NCBI GenBank assembly: GCA_036346205.1
Contig: JARFJB010001495.1
Location: 3,511,001 to 3,575,000, forward strand
Source of the DNA: Vesta saturnalis
Taxonomy: Eukaryota > Arthropoda > Insecta > Coleoptera > Lampyridae
Length of the DNA: 64,000 nucleotides
Reading direction: 5' to 3'
The position numbers and the translations under genes were made by a program. Below are positions 47,006 to 59,744 of the stretch, in pieces. The notes beneath the pieces were generated by a model. The model was not told the DNA's origin and did not search any database. It saw only the letters and a program-made list of their open reading frames with translations. The stretch's first letter is position 1. Each line of letters starts with the position of its first letter.

Positions 47006-47865
47006 AATTTTCTCGTTTGTTTTGACTTTTTTTTTAGTTTTGTTACTTACTTTATGTTCGTATGCAGAATTTATTTAATTTTTAAGCGAAACATATGTCT
47101 GTATCAAGAAAGTCTGAGAATAAACCTTTATTTTTTAATGTCTACGGTTTCTTAATGGATCAAATGTATGTTTCCAAACAAAAAAATATTTATTAGAAAT
47201 ATAAATTGTGATCCACTTTGCCACCCACTAATTTAACATACATTTTAAGTGATTTAAAAGGAGTAATCCACTTTACCCCATTCTGTTGGGGAAAGTGGAT
47301 CAGTATACATGTATAAAAAAAACATATTGTAAAGCTAGTTTTACATAATGTCACGATGGTATTCGAAGCCTAAAGAGTGAGAGAATCTATATATGAAGTT
47401 TCAACCAAAAATTCAAAGCGGTTACGACGTTATTGCAAAAACGATTTTTTTATCCACTTAGCCCCGGTTGACGGTACTTGTTTCCCCACTATTCATTACC
47501 GCATCTGAACCTCGCTATCATTTTTTCTTTCCCTTTTTCCACCCTCCTTTCAGCTAATCTGATATCCCTTCTCCTTTAATCTTTTTGTAATTTATATTGT
47601 ATTTTGCTTCTCTTATTTTTACCCATCTTTCTTGCTTTTGGACATCCCTGTCCCTTCTTATTATGCTCTCGTTTACCCTTGCTCCCTTAGCCTCTCTACT
47701 TCTTCCGTCGCGTACCCGTTCTTTTATAATATGCCTCTCTCCTATCTGGTCCGCCTGTAATAGTTTACACTCCGTCATTTCTCTCATTTCCTCATATTTT
47801 ATTGCCCTTCTTCTCGTCTCTACCCTTATTTTTTTGCTTCCTGAACTTACTCTCTTACAATATAC

Positions 47866-50234
47866 TGTCGTAACCCAGACGTACCCTATCATGAAACGTG
47901 TAATTTGTACTTGTTCGCACTAATGCAAATTCAAGAGACAAACAATAGCTGAAGGATGCATCTTAATTCGACTGATAAGATGCTATGATTAATTGCTTAA
48001 TTGATGTCCCTGAGAATGATGCCACGTCGGCTAATGTTAGGCTTACTCCAATTAATAGCTTAAATCTCCCTTACTGGCCGTGATTAAATAATCAGAGTTG
48101 ATTTACAAATCTGATCTAGAACTCGGAAAATTCTAACCTGATAAAAAAAACAGTGATCGTCTAGGGACAAATAACCTACGTTGTGTAATGCGCAGGAGTT
48201 AGGGTCGGATAAGGTTAATTTGTTGCATAAGGTGGCAGGTAATTAAATGAAACAAAACTGTAATTGAGATAAACGAGTTGCGCTACCTGGTGATTCGCTC
48301 GTCATTCTATTTACATCGGGAGAAAAAGAATCACCAAGAAAACTCCCTTTATTCCGATAATAATCACACAAAGAAAAACAAAGATCAGATAACACAAGTA
48401 ATCAAAGCAATCAAAGGATTAAACATGGATCAACACTACTCTATCGGTATTAAAGGCGTACAAAGTCAATCACATTGCCTAAAACGACGTTTTGTCACAA
48501 ATAAACATAAAATCAGGTCTATAATTGGTATTCAAATTAAAGCAAAAATAAACAAGTAATAAATAACAAACAGGGGATCCCTTTTGGAACCAATTCCTGT
48601 CTGCTTTTAGTTAAATAATTACATATAAAGCATTATACAGGGTGTGGGACAACCGGACATAAACAGAACACAAAAAAACAAAGGACATCATTAAATCAAG
48701 TTAAAAAGGCGTACCTTACAACATTTAAATATCACCAAAATAAAATGCAAGGCAATTTCAATAACTACACATAAAGGCAATAAATATAAACAGTGTGATC
48801 GTATCCACAATAAAAGATCGTCAATCAATCTAAAAAAAGAAAAGGAAAAGTGTAATTCCGATCATGTGGCCCTTTGGTTTAACCAATCAGGACGGTTATT
48901 AACAACAAAATACATTAAGCACTCTAGTAATACATATTACAAATTCAACCTACATAAAAAAAATAACAACAGAAAATTAAACAGGTTACAGATTATTTAA
49001 GTAGACACAAATGAAAGAGGGCAAGTACGTTACACATACAAATTTGTGGATACGAGCACAATAAATGATACACATGTACAGTAACAATGAATGATATAAT
49101 GGATTACACAGAAAAACCATTCGAAGTATAACCTCTGACATAAAGTCCTGCAACACCGATGCACCCACATGATTAGTACGTATTATTACAAATGCAAGAT
49201 AATAACGCTCTCAATTCCTCTTAGGCATAAAACAAAACACAAAAATATAGACATATAGGCATATAACGGTAACAAAAGGGACGTTTGTATAGATATAGAT
49301 CATTAGGATCAGCTTTTCTGATTTTATACCTATGATCGTTTGTGGTTTTATCATTATAATTACAGGTTGGAATTATCAATACACAAAATAGAACACATAA
49401 AGAGAGAAACGAGAGCGTGCTTCGCTATGTTTGCGCAATTACAATGAACACAACAGTTTTGCAGGTCCGGGTCTCAGTTTGGCTTGAACAATTTAAATGA
49501 GTAGGTCGAATGACCTTTTCTGTGTAATTTCACAAACCGTAAAATCTTTTCTTTTACTTACATTATCAATGCAGGTTATCCTTTTAAGCTTTCACCAGCA
49601 CAAATGTTTAAATACTCGGATTTATCGATTAACACAAAACGACGAAAAGAAGATCTAATTAAACAAACACGAATCGATCTCAAATCTACTCCCGCACGCT
49701 TTGAAAATTCTAATCAGACTCCTCGTTCTGAGCACAACAAAACGTTTTTATTCCATCATCCCCTATTTTCTATATCAACTAACAAAAGCAATAAAAATAT
49801 TTCGTGTGAACGCTTTTGACTTTAATTATACAAAGAAACATTATTTCTAATTAACATGTGCAATCAACCGTAGAAAACCTGTATTTCAAATATCACATTT
49901 CAATCCCTGAACAACGTATGCTTTGACCGCGGTGTAATTTTTTGTATAATACTGACAGGTTTATTTCCACAACGCTTTTCTAAACATATTTAGTGATTTG
50001 TCTTGCCCTTCGAAAAGGCAGTTTAGCCTCCACCCGCAACTTAAACATCTGCTTGGGGGCCGCCCTTAGTTAACCCTACACAAATTTCTTACAACAACAA
50101 AGAAATGCAAACCATTCTCAAATAACAATTTTTTATATAATAACCTTCAGTAATTAACTTTTGCTATCGCGACAATAATTTCAATCGGAATATTTTCAAT
50201 GTATTCATCAAATTTTCGTAGTGTGCTACCTACA
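47866..50234. mobile_element. LTR-like insertion, TG...CA ends, 4-bp duplication
   Basis: Begins TGTCGTAACCCAGACG (47866), ends CTACA (50234), and ATAC flanks both sides (47862-47865 and 50235-50238). Excising it with one ATAC restores the LINE reading TPGYIVRE, which independently supports the boundaries. The first 500 bases match 62218-62665. I see no open frame of a retrovirus-like protein, and no repeat of its start near its end, so a 2.37-kb solo LTR or a non-autonomous LTR element is the best reading. Confidence 0.55.
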
Positions 50235-50909
50235 ATACCCCGGTGTTTCCTTATCCAGCCCTAATACCCATTGTCAATATTTTTCCACCTCTTTTACTTC
50301 ATCCACCTCCACACTTGTGCTCCATATAGCACCACACTGCATTAATTTATCAAATAACAGCTTCTTTTTCCCTAAGTCCATCCCTAACAATCTTTCCCCC
50401 CACACTTGTTCTATTAATTTATTCCCTTTTCTCACTTTCCCCATCGTCATTCTTCTGTCTCATTCTATATTCCAAGTAGGTAGGTGAATTCCTTCACCTG
50501 CTCCCCTTCCTCCTCTCTCCATTTCCGCTCTTCCGTTTTCCTTCTGCTCCCTCCCTTTCTGAATATTAGTATCTTTGTTTTCTTTGTGTTTACTTCTAGG
50601 TCCTTTCTTTTCATATATCTGTCCAATGCCTTCATCATCTCCTTTATTTCTTTTACTTCCTTCGCCACCAACACTATATCGCCTGCGTACGTCAGCGACC
50701 ACACCTTTAATTTCTTTACCAACAACCTTCCCGTTTCCCGCCCTCTTAATATCTCCTCCAGATTCCACGTATACACCGAGAACAGGCTTGGGCTCAGTGG
50801 ATATCCCTGTCTCAGACCCTTCCTTGTTACGAATTCCTTGCTCATCTCCTCATTCTGCTCCTCGTTTCCTGAAGATCTCTTCCATCCTTTCTACCAGTCT
50901 TTCATTTAT

Positions 50910-50912
<3 letters not shown>

Positions 50913-50961
<49 letters not shown>
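50913..50961. repeat. (AT)n microsatellite
   Basis: Pure AT dinucleotides directly abutting the 5'-truncated end of the LINE. Confidence 0.97.
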
Positions 50962-50963
<2 letters not shown>

Positions 50964-51479
50964 CTGATGGCATCCGGGCCACCGGGTTATACACTGTTTA
51001 TGTTTGTAGTACAAGGTAGTTTCTGAGCCATGTGTAGGTTTAGTTGGCGTCTAGTGAATACTTTTATAACTTACAGGACACGCGAAGTCTGTATATTTAG
51101 TTAATGTTATCAGTGGGCGTACCTGCTGTGTTGCCACATATTTATCTAATTTTAGAACAAATAACCTTTAGTTATGGTATTATCCATAATGTTACTTTTG
51201 ATTCTATGCATTAACTTCTGTATTAATAGCGTTTATAACATGAAATTAATGATCTTTAGGATGTTTCTTCCTAAAATCAAATATGACTATAAATTCTAGA
51301 AAAATGTTATTGATTGATAAATAGCTAGGTATTAAAATGTATTAATGTCCAGCTGTATTTGTAATGTTAACTGATAAATACATTACACGAATGTTTGTAC
51401 ACAATAAAAAAAGTCGATGTGAAGTTTCGTGGTCAGTATTCTAAAAATATCAAGACCATTTTCAAATTTTTATCTTTAC
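50962..51479. other. Spacer, nothing recognised
   Basis: AT-rich sequence without a recognised gene or bounded repeat. Confidence 0.45.
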
Positions 51480-51712
51480 TGTGTTTGATGTTTTTGATGT
51501 TGATGTTTGTGTGTTTGCGTGTTTGTGCGTTTGTGTGTTTATGGGTTTGTGCGTTTGTGGTTGTGCGTGTGTGTTTGTGTATTTGTGTGTTTGTGTTTGC
51601 GTGTTTGTGTGCGTGCGCGTGGGCGTGTGCGTGGACGTGCGCATAAGTGTGCGGTTGTGCGTGTTCGTGTGCGTGCGTATGCGTGTACGTGTTCGTGTCA
51701 GGAACTTCTGGC
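51480..51712. repeat. TG-rich degenerate minisatellite
   Basis: About 230 bp of tandem-like TGTGTTTG, TGCGTTTG and GTGCGTGC variants, strongly strand-asymmetric (almost no A on the plus strand). It produces open frames in nearly every frame on both strands (Cys/Val-rich forward, Thr/His-rich reverse), which are artefacts of the repeat. Confidence 0.85.
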
Positions 51713-54700
51713 TGGATAATATTCTTTTTGATGCTATTAGGAATGTTGTCTGCAGAGTCGTCTGAATCAGGATCATTGGATTGCACATCATTAACATTAG
51801 TAGGGTGATTGTAACAGTTATTGAGTTGAATATAGTTTTCATTATTACCATCAGGTACAGTATGATCAAGTGGATATAACCCTGTGGCTCGAGGTTGTCA
51901 TTCAATTGGGTCAAACTTTAGAAAGAATTTAGCCAAAGCGAGATTTGTTCAAGCGATGGTCTGGATTTGCTTCCCAAAACCTGAGGTATTCAGATGGCGC
52001 ACTATTGTCACAACCTGTGTCCTTGGACGAGTAGTTGGAAGCAACTTGGTGATTCCCGATTTTGAGAAAGAAGCGTATGTTTTCAAGTATGGCTACTGGG
52101 CCGTATTAGCTGCCGGGCCTTATTTGCCGCAGGTACTTCTTTACAATATTTTTACTCTTGATCTAGTTTCAAAAACATAATAAATATGTCGAAACTGGCT
52201 ATAGTTTTTGTCTTACATTCTTGCCCAAATGCAGCTAACAAGCTTGTCTGATACCAAACTATATTTTTCTTTCTTGTGTGCGAAAGAACCTATTTTCTGA
52301 AAAAATCGATGGCCAGTTTTCAACGGATTTGAAGGTTTTCAGCTATTTGAAAACCAGCGTAACCTTAATTCTGGATTACTATTGTCTGGTATATCACTGT
52401 TTTGGAATACTAATGAAGATAAGTGAGTTAATGTTATAAAGCAGTGAATGAGCCAAATAGAGTTCTACGAAACCTTTACATATCTGATAATAAACAGAAG
52501 AGACAAATTTTGTCAAACTTCGGCCATATTTTTTAAATCTTAAGGTAAAGTGTATTTAGTCTGACGCGTTTTTCAGAACTTAGCAATCAATTGACAAATT
52601 GTGCCATACTTTGGCCAATTATTAAACGTCTATTAAAGGAAACCGGAAAGATTCGGATTTAAGTTATGGCGTATTCGTTCATCAGATAGTTGTATACATT
52701 TGTTTCCTATGAAGCTGGACCACCAATTGTAAGACATGATAAGCACCTAATTTTTCAACCATAGTTTACTCATGAGGTGCTGACGATACAGTCCTACTTA
52801 TTTGAAATGGTAAGAATACCTGATTCTGAAACCGGAAACCCATCTAATTTTTAACCGCAGCTTACGCATTAGATGGTGACCCTTATGCTGACGACACAGA
52901 CAAGTTTTTTTGAAATAGTAAGAGGTACTTAATTAAATAAAGGAACCGTTTTAATAGCAAACCGAAAATTAATTATTTTTTTTATTACAGTTTATGCGTG
53001 AGCGTGCAGAAGTGCGCATTCGCGCGTGTGTTTCTGGCCGCGATAACTTAAAAAAAAAACGCTTCGAATTTTAATTAAACTTAATATTTAGACTTTCTAC
53101 TTAAATACCATGGTTCTATCAAATTTTGGTTAAAAATTGGTAAAAACGATTAAATTTATAGAAAAAAAAGTGTAGACTCCTTGTTTTAAAACACATGTTA
53201 CACAAATTTCTTATCGAAATACAAATTCTTTATTTTACATTTTACACATGTTCTAAATAATATATGACAAATAAACTTTAAAGCTTCTCAATACGTTCTC
53301 ATTTCCCTGTAATGACTATACATGTACATTTATATAAAATGCTTTGTAAAATGTATAAATATTTTGAATGAAAATATATAAAGCACATGCAAATATGTTA
53401 GTCATAACTAATGGCTGAGTTATATGTCAATATAATTTACGTTTATAAAAATACAATTTGATTGCTTTGCATTGTGTGTAATTAGAATAGCACTGGTTTG
53501 TAAACTGACTAGGTGATTATAAGTAAAGAAATAAGATTTCCTTTGCACATTTTATATAAGTGAGAATAAGAATATCTACGTTAAAAATTGCCGTTTTTTG
53601 ACTGATTTTTGCCATCACATAACGAGTTCTAGCACTGTGTAAGTATCTGTTCTTTCCTTACCTTACGTACTATTTACTTATGGAATATGACCCAGTATGA
53701 GAAAGTCATGTGCAGTGCACATTAAATTCCCTTCATCAAGCTTGCTACACATCCATCTAGAAAGATTAATTTAATGTCTAAAGGCATAAATTCGCTTTAC
53801 TCGACTTTGGTCTCTCTCTTACGTGTTTAAATTGATTCCTAATTTCAGTTTAACTTAAAATTAAATTAAAATTAACTTGAAATATCTAATTATATTTACC
53901 AGTCAGTGAAATTGGTCAAAAGCAACAACACCAATTTTACTTTCACTGTTGTACACTGAACAAGGATAGCAGATTAAATAAAAATGAAACCAAGTTTTGC
54001 CATTTTGACATGCTTTTTAAATGTGCTTAAACCATTAAATGGAGTGTAAAACTATTGGAAATAAAGGTAAATATAGGCTTTAAAAACCATTTTGAGGAAA
54101 AACCTCAGTAAACACATGATACAATTTTCTTCTCCGTCGTTTAACCCATAAAGTATCATGTTTTAATTAAATCTAGTGTAATCTGTTTAATGCTTTGGTG
54201 TGTCCCGTAATGAGATTTTAGGAAATTATCTTTAATACCTATTGAGGTCTCAAACAATTTATCTGTTTGAACTTTCCGACGGTAACTGAAATTTTGTGTT
54301 TCACGTCAAAACGAAAGTGTTAAGAGATCCTTTTTAAACTTAGATAAGTAGAGAATTAACTATTTATAATATTTTATTTCAATTCATGCAGGCCATGTTT
54401 AAATAATATATGTGGTCAAACTTGAATTGTTTTTATTTTCAATGTACCTAACGAAGTGCTGCGTGTCAGTTGTACCGAACGTCAACATAAAAGTATATAC
54501 CGAGCGATTGTGCTGCCATCAATTCGCAATTCCGTGCACTGAAACTTATACACATATCAATGAACAGGCAGCAAGAAGTCTGTGCAATTTTTACGTTTTT
54601 GGTTACTAGGTGGCATGTAGTAGCATAATTTGAAATAAAATGAAGAGGTAGTTGAGCGTCGGTCTCTCGGACGGCCAATGACCAGTGGAAGTCATCTGAA

Positions 54701-54737
54701 CCTAAATTTTTACACAGGGACGCTCACTTCCACCGTA
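51713..54737. other. Gene-poor AT-rich region
   Basis: The open frame at 51884-52180 (98 residues) has no motif I recognise and no clear context. The rest to 54737 shows no gene, RNA or bounded repeat to my reading. Confidence 0.45.
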
Positions 54738-54741
54738 GATA

Positions 54742-54758
<17 letters not shown>

Positions 54759-54784
<26 letters not shown>

Positions 54785-55860
54785 CTTTTATTGCCCAACA
54801 GCAAAAGCCAATTACAGAGCAAACTATATAATATTACACATATACAAAGATTTATATAAATATATAAATATATAATCAACCCATCAACGTGAGTAGTAAC
54901 TAATTATGTGTACTACCAATGATAATAATAATAATATATAATAATTATAATGATAACAATAATAACAATAATGCCCACAGAGTTAAGTGACTGTAAACAC
55001 TAAAAACAAAAATGATTTACAAGAAGGACACATAGTTGACAATAGGACAGTCCCTTGAACACCTTTAAGCCCTATTACTGTAGTTAACATAACAGTCAAT
55101 TATAGAAGTTAATGGAGAGCAATATATGTCACAATTAGAACATATCTCATTGTACAATTGACACATTTTAACCACTGGTGACTTTAAAAGTAAATTAGAT
55201 TTGGCAAAAGGGACATGAAATGTACATCTTTGTCTTGTTTCTAACCTAGGAATATGAAAACAAATGTTGGCAAGAATAGAAGCACAATCAATATAATTAT
55301 GTATCATTTTGTATAAAAATGACAAAGTTATGATATTCCTTCTAGTCTCTAAAGACTGCATATCAAAGGTGTTAAGCAACATTGTATTTGAACAACCTTT
55401 CTTAGGATAAGCATTAAACATCTTAAAGCACAAATACTTCAGGAATTTGCGTTGAATATTCTCAATTAAAACTTTGTAGCAGCCATAACGAGGTGACCAC
55501 ACTAATGCACAATATTCAAGCCTAGACCTCACAAAGGCATAAAACAATATCTTAATCGTACGGATACTCGTAAATTGTTTAGATTGGCGTATTACGAACC
55601 CTAATAATTTGTTGGCTGATGAAACGATGTCCATCATGTGCTGATTAAAAGATAATTCGATATCAAAATGTACACCCAGGTCTTTCATACCTGCACAACG
55701 GTCGACTGTCATAGAATTAATTTCATATACAAAATGTATAGGATTGCGCTTTCTAGAAAACGATAAAACTCTACATTTACTAATATTAAGTTTAAGTGTA
55801 TAAGTTTTAATAGGATTACTCAGTGGTTGTGGGAATGTAATGTTACTCACAGCGGCCACT
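54759..55860 (-). mobile_element. 5'-truncated Jockey/CR1-type LINE
   Basis: Frame 55859-55065 (264 residues) is the RT thumb and C-terminal region: LKLNISKCRVLSFSRKRNPI, GMKDLGVHFDIELSFNQHMM, ANKLLGFVIRQSKQFTSIRT, FYAFVRSRLEYCALVWSPRY and NIQRKFLKYLCFKM. The palm with YADD is missing, so the copy is 5'-truncated at about 55860. The 3' UTR ends in a (TTA)n tail at 54759-54783, as in several LINE families. The remaining frame is unbroken, which suggests a fairly recent insertion. Confidence 0.85.
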
Positions 55861-56081
55861 GGCGCTCCTTCGTGAAACTGTAACTCAGTTTAAAATTTAA
55901 TGTGAAATATACTACGGTAATTGATTTAATTTCTAACACAATGAATGCGCTATCCACGTAGTATATAAATCAAAGTTGGTCCCTAAACCAGATACTGAAT
56001 AGATCATAATAATATTGATGCCCAATTGCAATTGAATAATGCAAAATAACAACAATAATTTAGGGGCGACCGCTTTTAACG
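55861..56081. other. Spacer, nothing recognised
   Basis: Short AT-rich stretch without a visible feature. Confidence 0.4.
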
Positions 56082-57325
56082 TATTATCAAGGAGTATATA
56101 ATAAGAAGAGGCGCAACGGTGTAGGATTTTGTGTAATAGGCGTATGTTGGGTTGCCTAATCGAATTTTCTCTAATAAACTATAAACAGGTGGTTAAGGAA
56201 AGTAGTTTGCTTTAGCAGGTAGTTGAAAAACAAGATTTGGTTTACCTGCTGGGTGCTTCATTGTTGCCATGTTGCCGAATATGCTTTCTGCGATACTTGT
56301 GATTTATTTCAGTTGGCTAACTAATCAAACATTTTGACGTATTTGTACAATTTAAGCGCATATTAACACCTCGTGTTTACTTTATTACAGGTATTAAAAA
56401 TATAATTGTGATTTTCCTGCTCACTGGAAAATCAATAAAAATACTTATCTATATAAATTACGATTATATAATACCTAATAAAAATAATTTATTTCCCACA
56501 GGAATACGGAATTACACGTTATAATAGAAATAACAAATAAAAAATAATTGCTCCACTATTTATTAAAACAAATGAAACTAATTATAGAAATTAGCAAAAT
56601 ATATAAAGACAATAAGAAATATAATTATAACCTTTGTAACAGTTTAATTTAAAAGAGTTTAGGTAAAAGGTAATTCAATACAAATGCATACACAAGGAAA
56701 GTGTTTAAAATGAACAACATATATAGAAAAACCAGTTTATGCAGAATTGTTAACTACTTGAAAATTCGTCTGATAACATGTAGTTATGTTTGTACGAGCA
56801 GGTTCATTCGCGGGTTTGTCAGATGCTAATTAACTTTTTTTCAGCCAGAATTAATTTTTAAACATATTGAAAATAAAAAAAATGATTTCCCTTTTATTGC
56901 AACTTCATTAAAAGTACACATACACATAACTGGCCATTAATTAAAATCGTTCAATAAGAAATGAATTTTTTTAAATAAATATGAATATTTTCAATTCTAA
57001 GGAAATAAGAAAACCTACAGGTATTCATTGTTGTAATAGGACTTTTGATTGATGTGCGAGCAAGGAGTGGTGCAGGTAATAATATTCAGGTACTATGAGT
57101 CACTTAAAAATTTAAAATAAAAGTACAGCTGACAACAATGCTGCTTAACAATTGAAAGAAATCGTTGATGTTATCTGTAAATGGTTCTTTACTTATATTA
57201 AGGTTAGTTCGGTTTCCTGATGTGTAGAGGGATCGACGAAAACATTCTAACGGCCGGGGAATTTTCTTGCTTACGCTTCAAATCGAAGGATGGCGCCTCT
57301 TCTTATTATATACTCCTTGGTATTA
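56082..57325. mobile_element. 1.23-kb MITE-like element with TATTA duplication
   Basis: Element 56087-57320 has inverted ends of 27 bp starting CAAGGAGTATATAATAAG (56088 and 57319) and TATTA on both sides (56082-56086 and 57321-57325). The first terminal base differs between the two ends. There is no coding capacity over 100 residues. The terminal motif recurs in the mini-insertions at 41174 and 59103. Confidence 0.75.
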
Positions 57326-57329
57326 TTAC

Positions 57330-57388
<59 letters not shown>

Positions 57389-57550
57389 GTAAAAACGTTA
57401 ATTTATTTTATTAGAAAATATTTATTGAAATGAAAAATAATAAGAGTGAATGAGAATTGAAGACGCACGTAGAATATTAGAAACTGAAATGTCAATAAAA
57501 ACTATATACATACGAAAAATCTGGAACACTGGAACTGTGGCAGGATCGAT

Positions 57551-57655
57551 AACAAACAAAATACACCCACGTACCACACAAAATTAAAAAACACCGAACG
57601 CGTTTCGATAGCTACGCAATCGTCATCAGCGATTTTGTGTGGTTTTTTGCTTGTT
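57551..57655 (-). mobile_element. Solo terminal segment of PLE family C
   Basis: About 80 bp nearly identical to 9900-9975 (shared ACACCCACGTACCACACAAA and ACACCGAACGCGTTTC). No coding sequence is attached. The flanks include a short inverse pair (CCACACAAAAT and ATTTTGTGTGG). Confidence 0.75.
57593..57632 (-). ncRNA. Hammerhead-ribozyme-like motif in solo PLE-C segment
   Basis: Minus strand: ATCG, CTGATGA, C, GATTGC-GTA-GCTATC (one T-T mismatch), GAAA, CG-CGT and CGGT pairing with the start. Better preserved than the copy at 9933 because the GCTATC side is intact. Confidence 0.6.
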
Positions 57656-57784
57656 ATATACATACGAACAGTATTCTAAATATGCATATGCGAAAAAACT
57701 GATTTTTTGTATCTTTTGGAAAGCGCCATCTATCGAAAATTTTGTGTACTAAAAACAATCTATACCTCAACCTCAACTTTATAT

Positions 57785-57859
<75 letters not shown>

Positions 57860-58063
57860 GTTTATTGTGCATAAATTAAATAAATCCTATAACACGATAG
57901 GTATAAGTTCAACTAGAAACTTTTCTTCCAGTCTACGTTAATAGCAAACAAATTACAATAAGACAGTATAATATTCTCACAGTACAAAATTACACTTAAA
58001 CTATTTAATATAGGTTTCTAATAATAACATTTTCATCCTGTTTTTTACACTATGCAAATTACC

Positions 58064-58116
<53 letters not shown>

Positions 58117-58610
58117 GTCTCTTCAACAATTCATGCTGACGAGATTAGAACGATGTAATCGTGGGTGAAGTTTTTAGTATAAGAAAATAATACGCAGAAC
58201 AACTTAATCGCACTTCAACATTTAAATTCCTCGAAATTGAAGCAATTAAATTGTGTAAACTTAAATATATGTTTCATTCTAACTTGTTTTTGGTTAGGGT
58301 AATGCTTCGGATTAAGTTTTCGGCAGTAGTATATAAATTTTTTATTTGTAAGGTGTTATAACTAACGTGTGAAGCAATATCACATTTTTTTATGCACATT
58401 TTTCAAGAGGAAGGTTCAATTGAGGTTTCGCTATATTAAATCAAAAAAGTTTAGGAGTATGTAATAAGTACCTATAAGAGATTTCTTAGGGCGTAATAAA
58501 CCAAACAATTCTAACAAATTTACTTATTTATTCACTACATTATCAATAATAGGAATGTTAATTAATACAAGAAAATTAAAATATAAGTATACGGATATAG
58601 TATTTTTAAT

Positions 58611-59097
<487 letters not shown>

Positions 59098-59137
59098 TAT
59101 AACCAAAGAGTATATAATAGGATACTCTTTGGTATAA
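59098..59137. mobile_element. 30-bp palindromic mini-insertion with TATAA duplication
   Basis: CCAAAGAGTATATAATAGGA then TACTCTTTGG (59103-59132) flanked by TATAA on both sides (59098-59102 and 59133-59137). The terminal 8 bp are perfect inverse copies; same family as 41174 and 56087. Confidence 0.65.
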
Positions 59138-59270
59138 CTTAAGTTTAAGGTTTAACTTTAGCATTATAATTCTTATTGAAAAACCAACTATTTTAAAAAA
59201 TGGAACAGAATACACTTTTTTCAAAACTCTGCTTTATAATGCTACTGCATTTTCTACAATTATTTAAACA

Positions 59271-59741
59271 CAGTAAACTCCCAATTATCCGAGGAGTTGA
59301 CCGGCGCGGGTACCACGGATAAACGAATTTTGCGGATAATCCGAAAAACCGCCGATAGTAGATGCAAAATAGCCAATAGTGGTTAAAAATGGCTGAAGGT
59401 ACTAAAAAACAACAAAAAGGTGTTTTAAATCAGTTTATATTACAATAAAAGAACGTACAGTAATTACAATTACAAATAATGTACGCTTAATGTGTGATTT
59501 CACATAAAAAACTACGTTATGTACAGTGCTTACAGGACTTTTTGATTCTGATCACTTTAACGTGACAGTATATATTTAGAAAACGTATTACATCGCTTTA
59601 ATACTGTATTTTCAATCTATTTTAAAGTTTTGAAACTTATTTTAATGTAGTTTTCCGTTTTTTAAATGTAAATTTTTTTACCGTAGACGCCGCGGATAAT
59701 CCGCAAAGCGGATAAACCACCCACGGATAATCGAGAGTTTA

Positions 59742-59744
<3 letters not shown>
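59271..59744. mobile_element. Tigger/pogo-type MITE
   Basis: Ends CAGTAAACTCCCAATTATCC (59271) and GGATAATCGAGAGTTTACTG (to 59744), inverse copies with two differences; this CAGTAAACTC...ATTATCC end is the hallmark of Tigger-like pogo elements. Further GGATAA and GCGGATAAT motifs repeat inside both ends. Length 474 bp, no transposase. Confidence 0.85.

Larger units (their letters stand above)
44349..47476 (+). mobile_element. pogo/Tigger-type DNA transposon
   Basis: Inverted ends CCGTCAACCGGGGCTTAGTG (from 44351) and CACTTAGCCCCGGTTGACGG (to 47474), flanked by TA (44349-44350 and 47475-47476), the TA duplication of the Tc1/mariner-pogo group. The motif GTGGATCA or its inverse recurs inside both ends (about 44368, 44388, 47210, 47267, 47290), as subterminal binding sites often do. 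It carries a transposase gene (45351-47005) and a MITE (44611-45288), and is inserted in the C-terminal coding region of a LINE. Confidence 0.9.
43990..50905 (-). mobile_element. Non-LTR retrotransposon (LINE), split by two insertions
   Basis: Read on the minus strand from about 50905. RT: VTRKGLRQGYPLSPSLFSVY, LTYAGDIVLVAKEVKEIKEM (the catalytic YADD reads YAGD), LEVNTKKTKILIFRKGGSRR and EFTYLLG. After a shift come VWGERLLGMDLGKKKLLFDK and LGLDKETPGY near 50235. The reading resumes at 47861 (YCKRVSSGSKKIRVETRRRA, DVQKQERWVKIREAKYNINY) to about 47480. It resumes again at 44347 with the zinc-finger-like C-terminal region down to about 44000. The insertions are the LTR-like element (47866-50234) and the pogo element (44349-47476). 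Same family type as the fragment at 59960-61103. Confidence 0.8.

Noticed and set aside
48620..48660. Another Tc3-like terminus (ACAGGGTGTGGGAC)
   Set aside because: The eight-base match stands alone, with no transposase or inverse partner nearby, inside the LTR-like insertion.
47856..50237. TACAATA as a 7-bp duplication around the LTR-like insertion
   Set aside because: The ATAC placement gives TG...CA ends and restores the LINE reading TPGYIVRE, whereas the TACAATA placement gives no ordinary element ends.
50484..51026. 180-residue forward open frame
   Set aside because: It is the complement of the LINE reverse-transcriptase region and runs into an (AT)n tract.
51433..51914. Cys/Val-rich and Thr/His-rich proteins
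   Set aside because: They come from a TG-rich minisatellite that is open in several frames on both strands.
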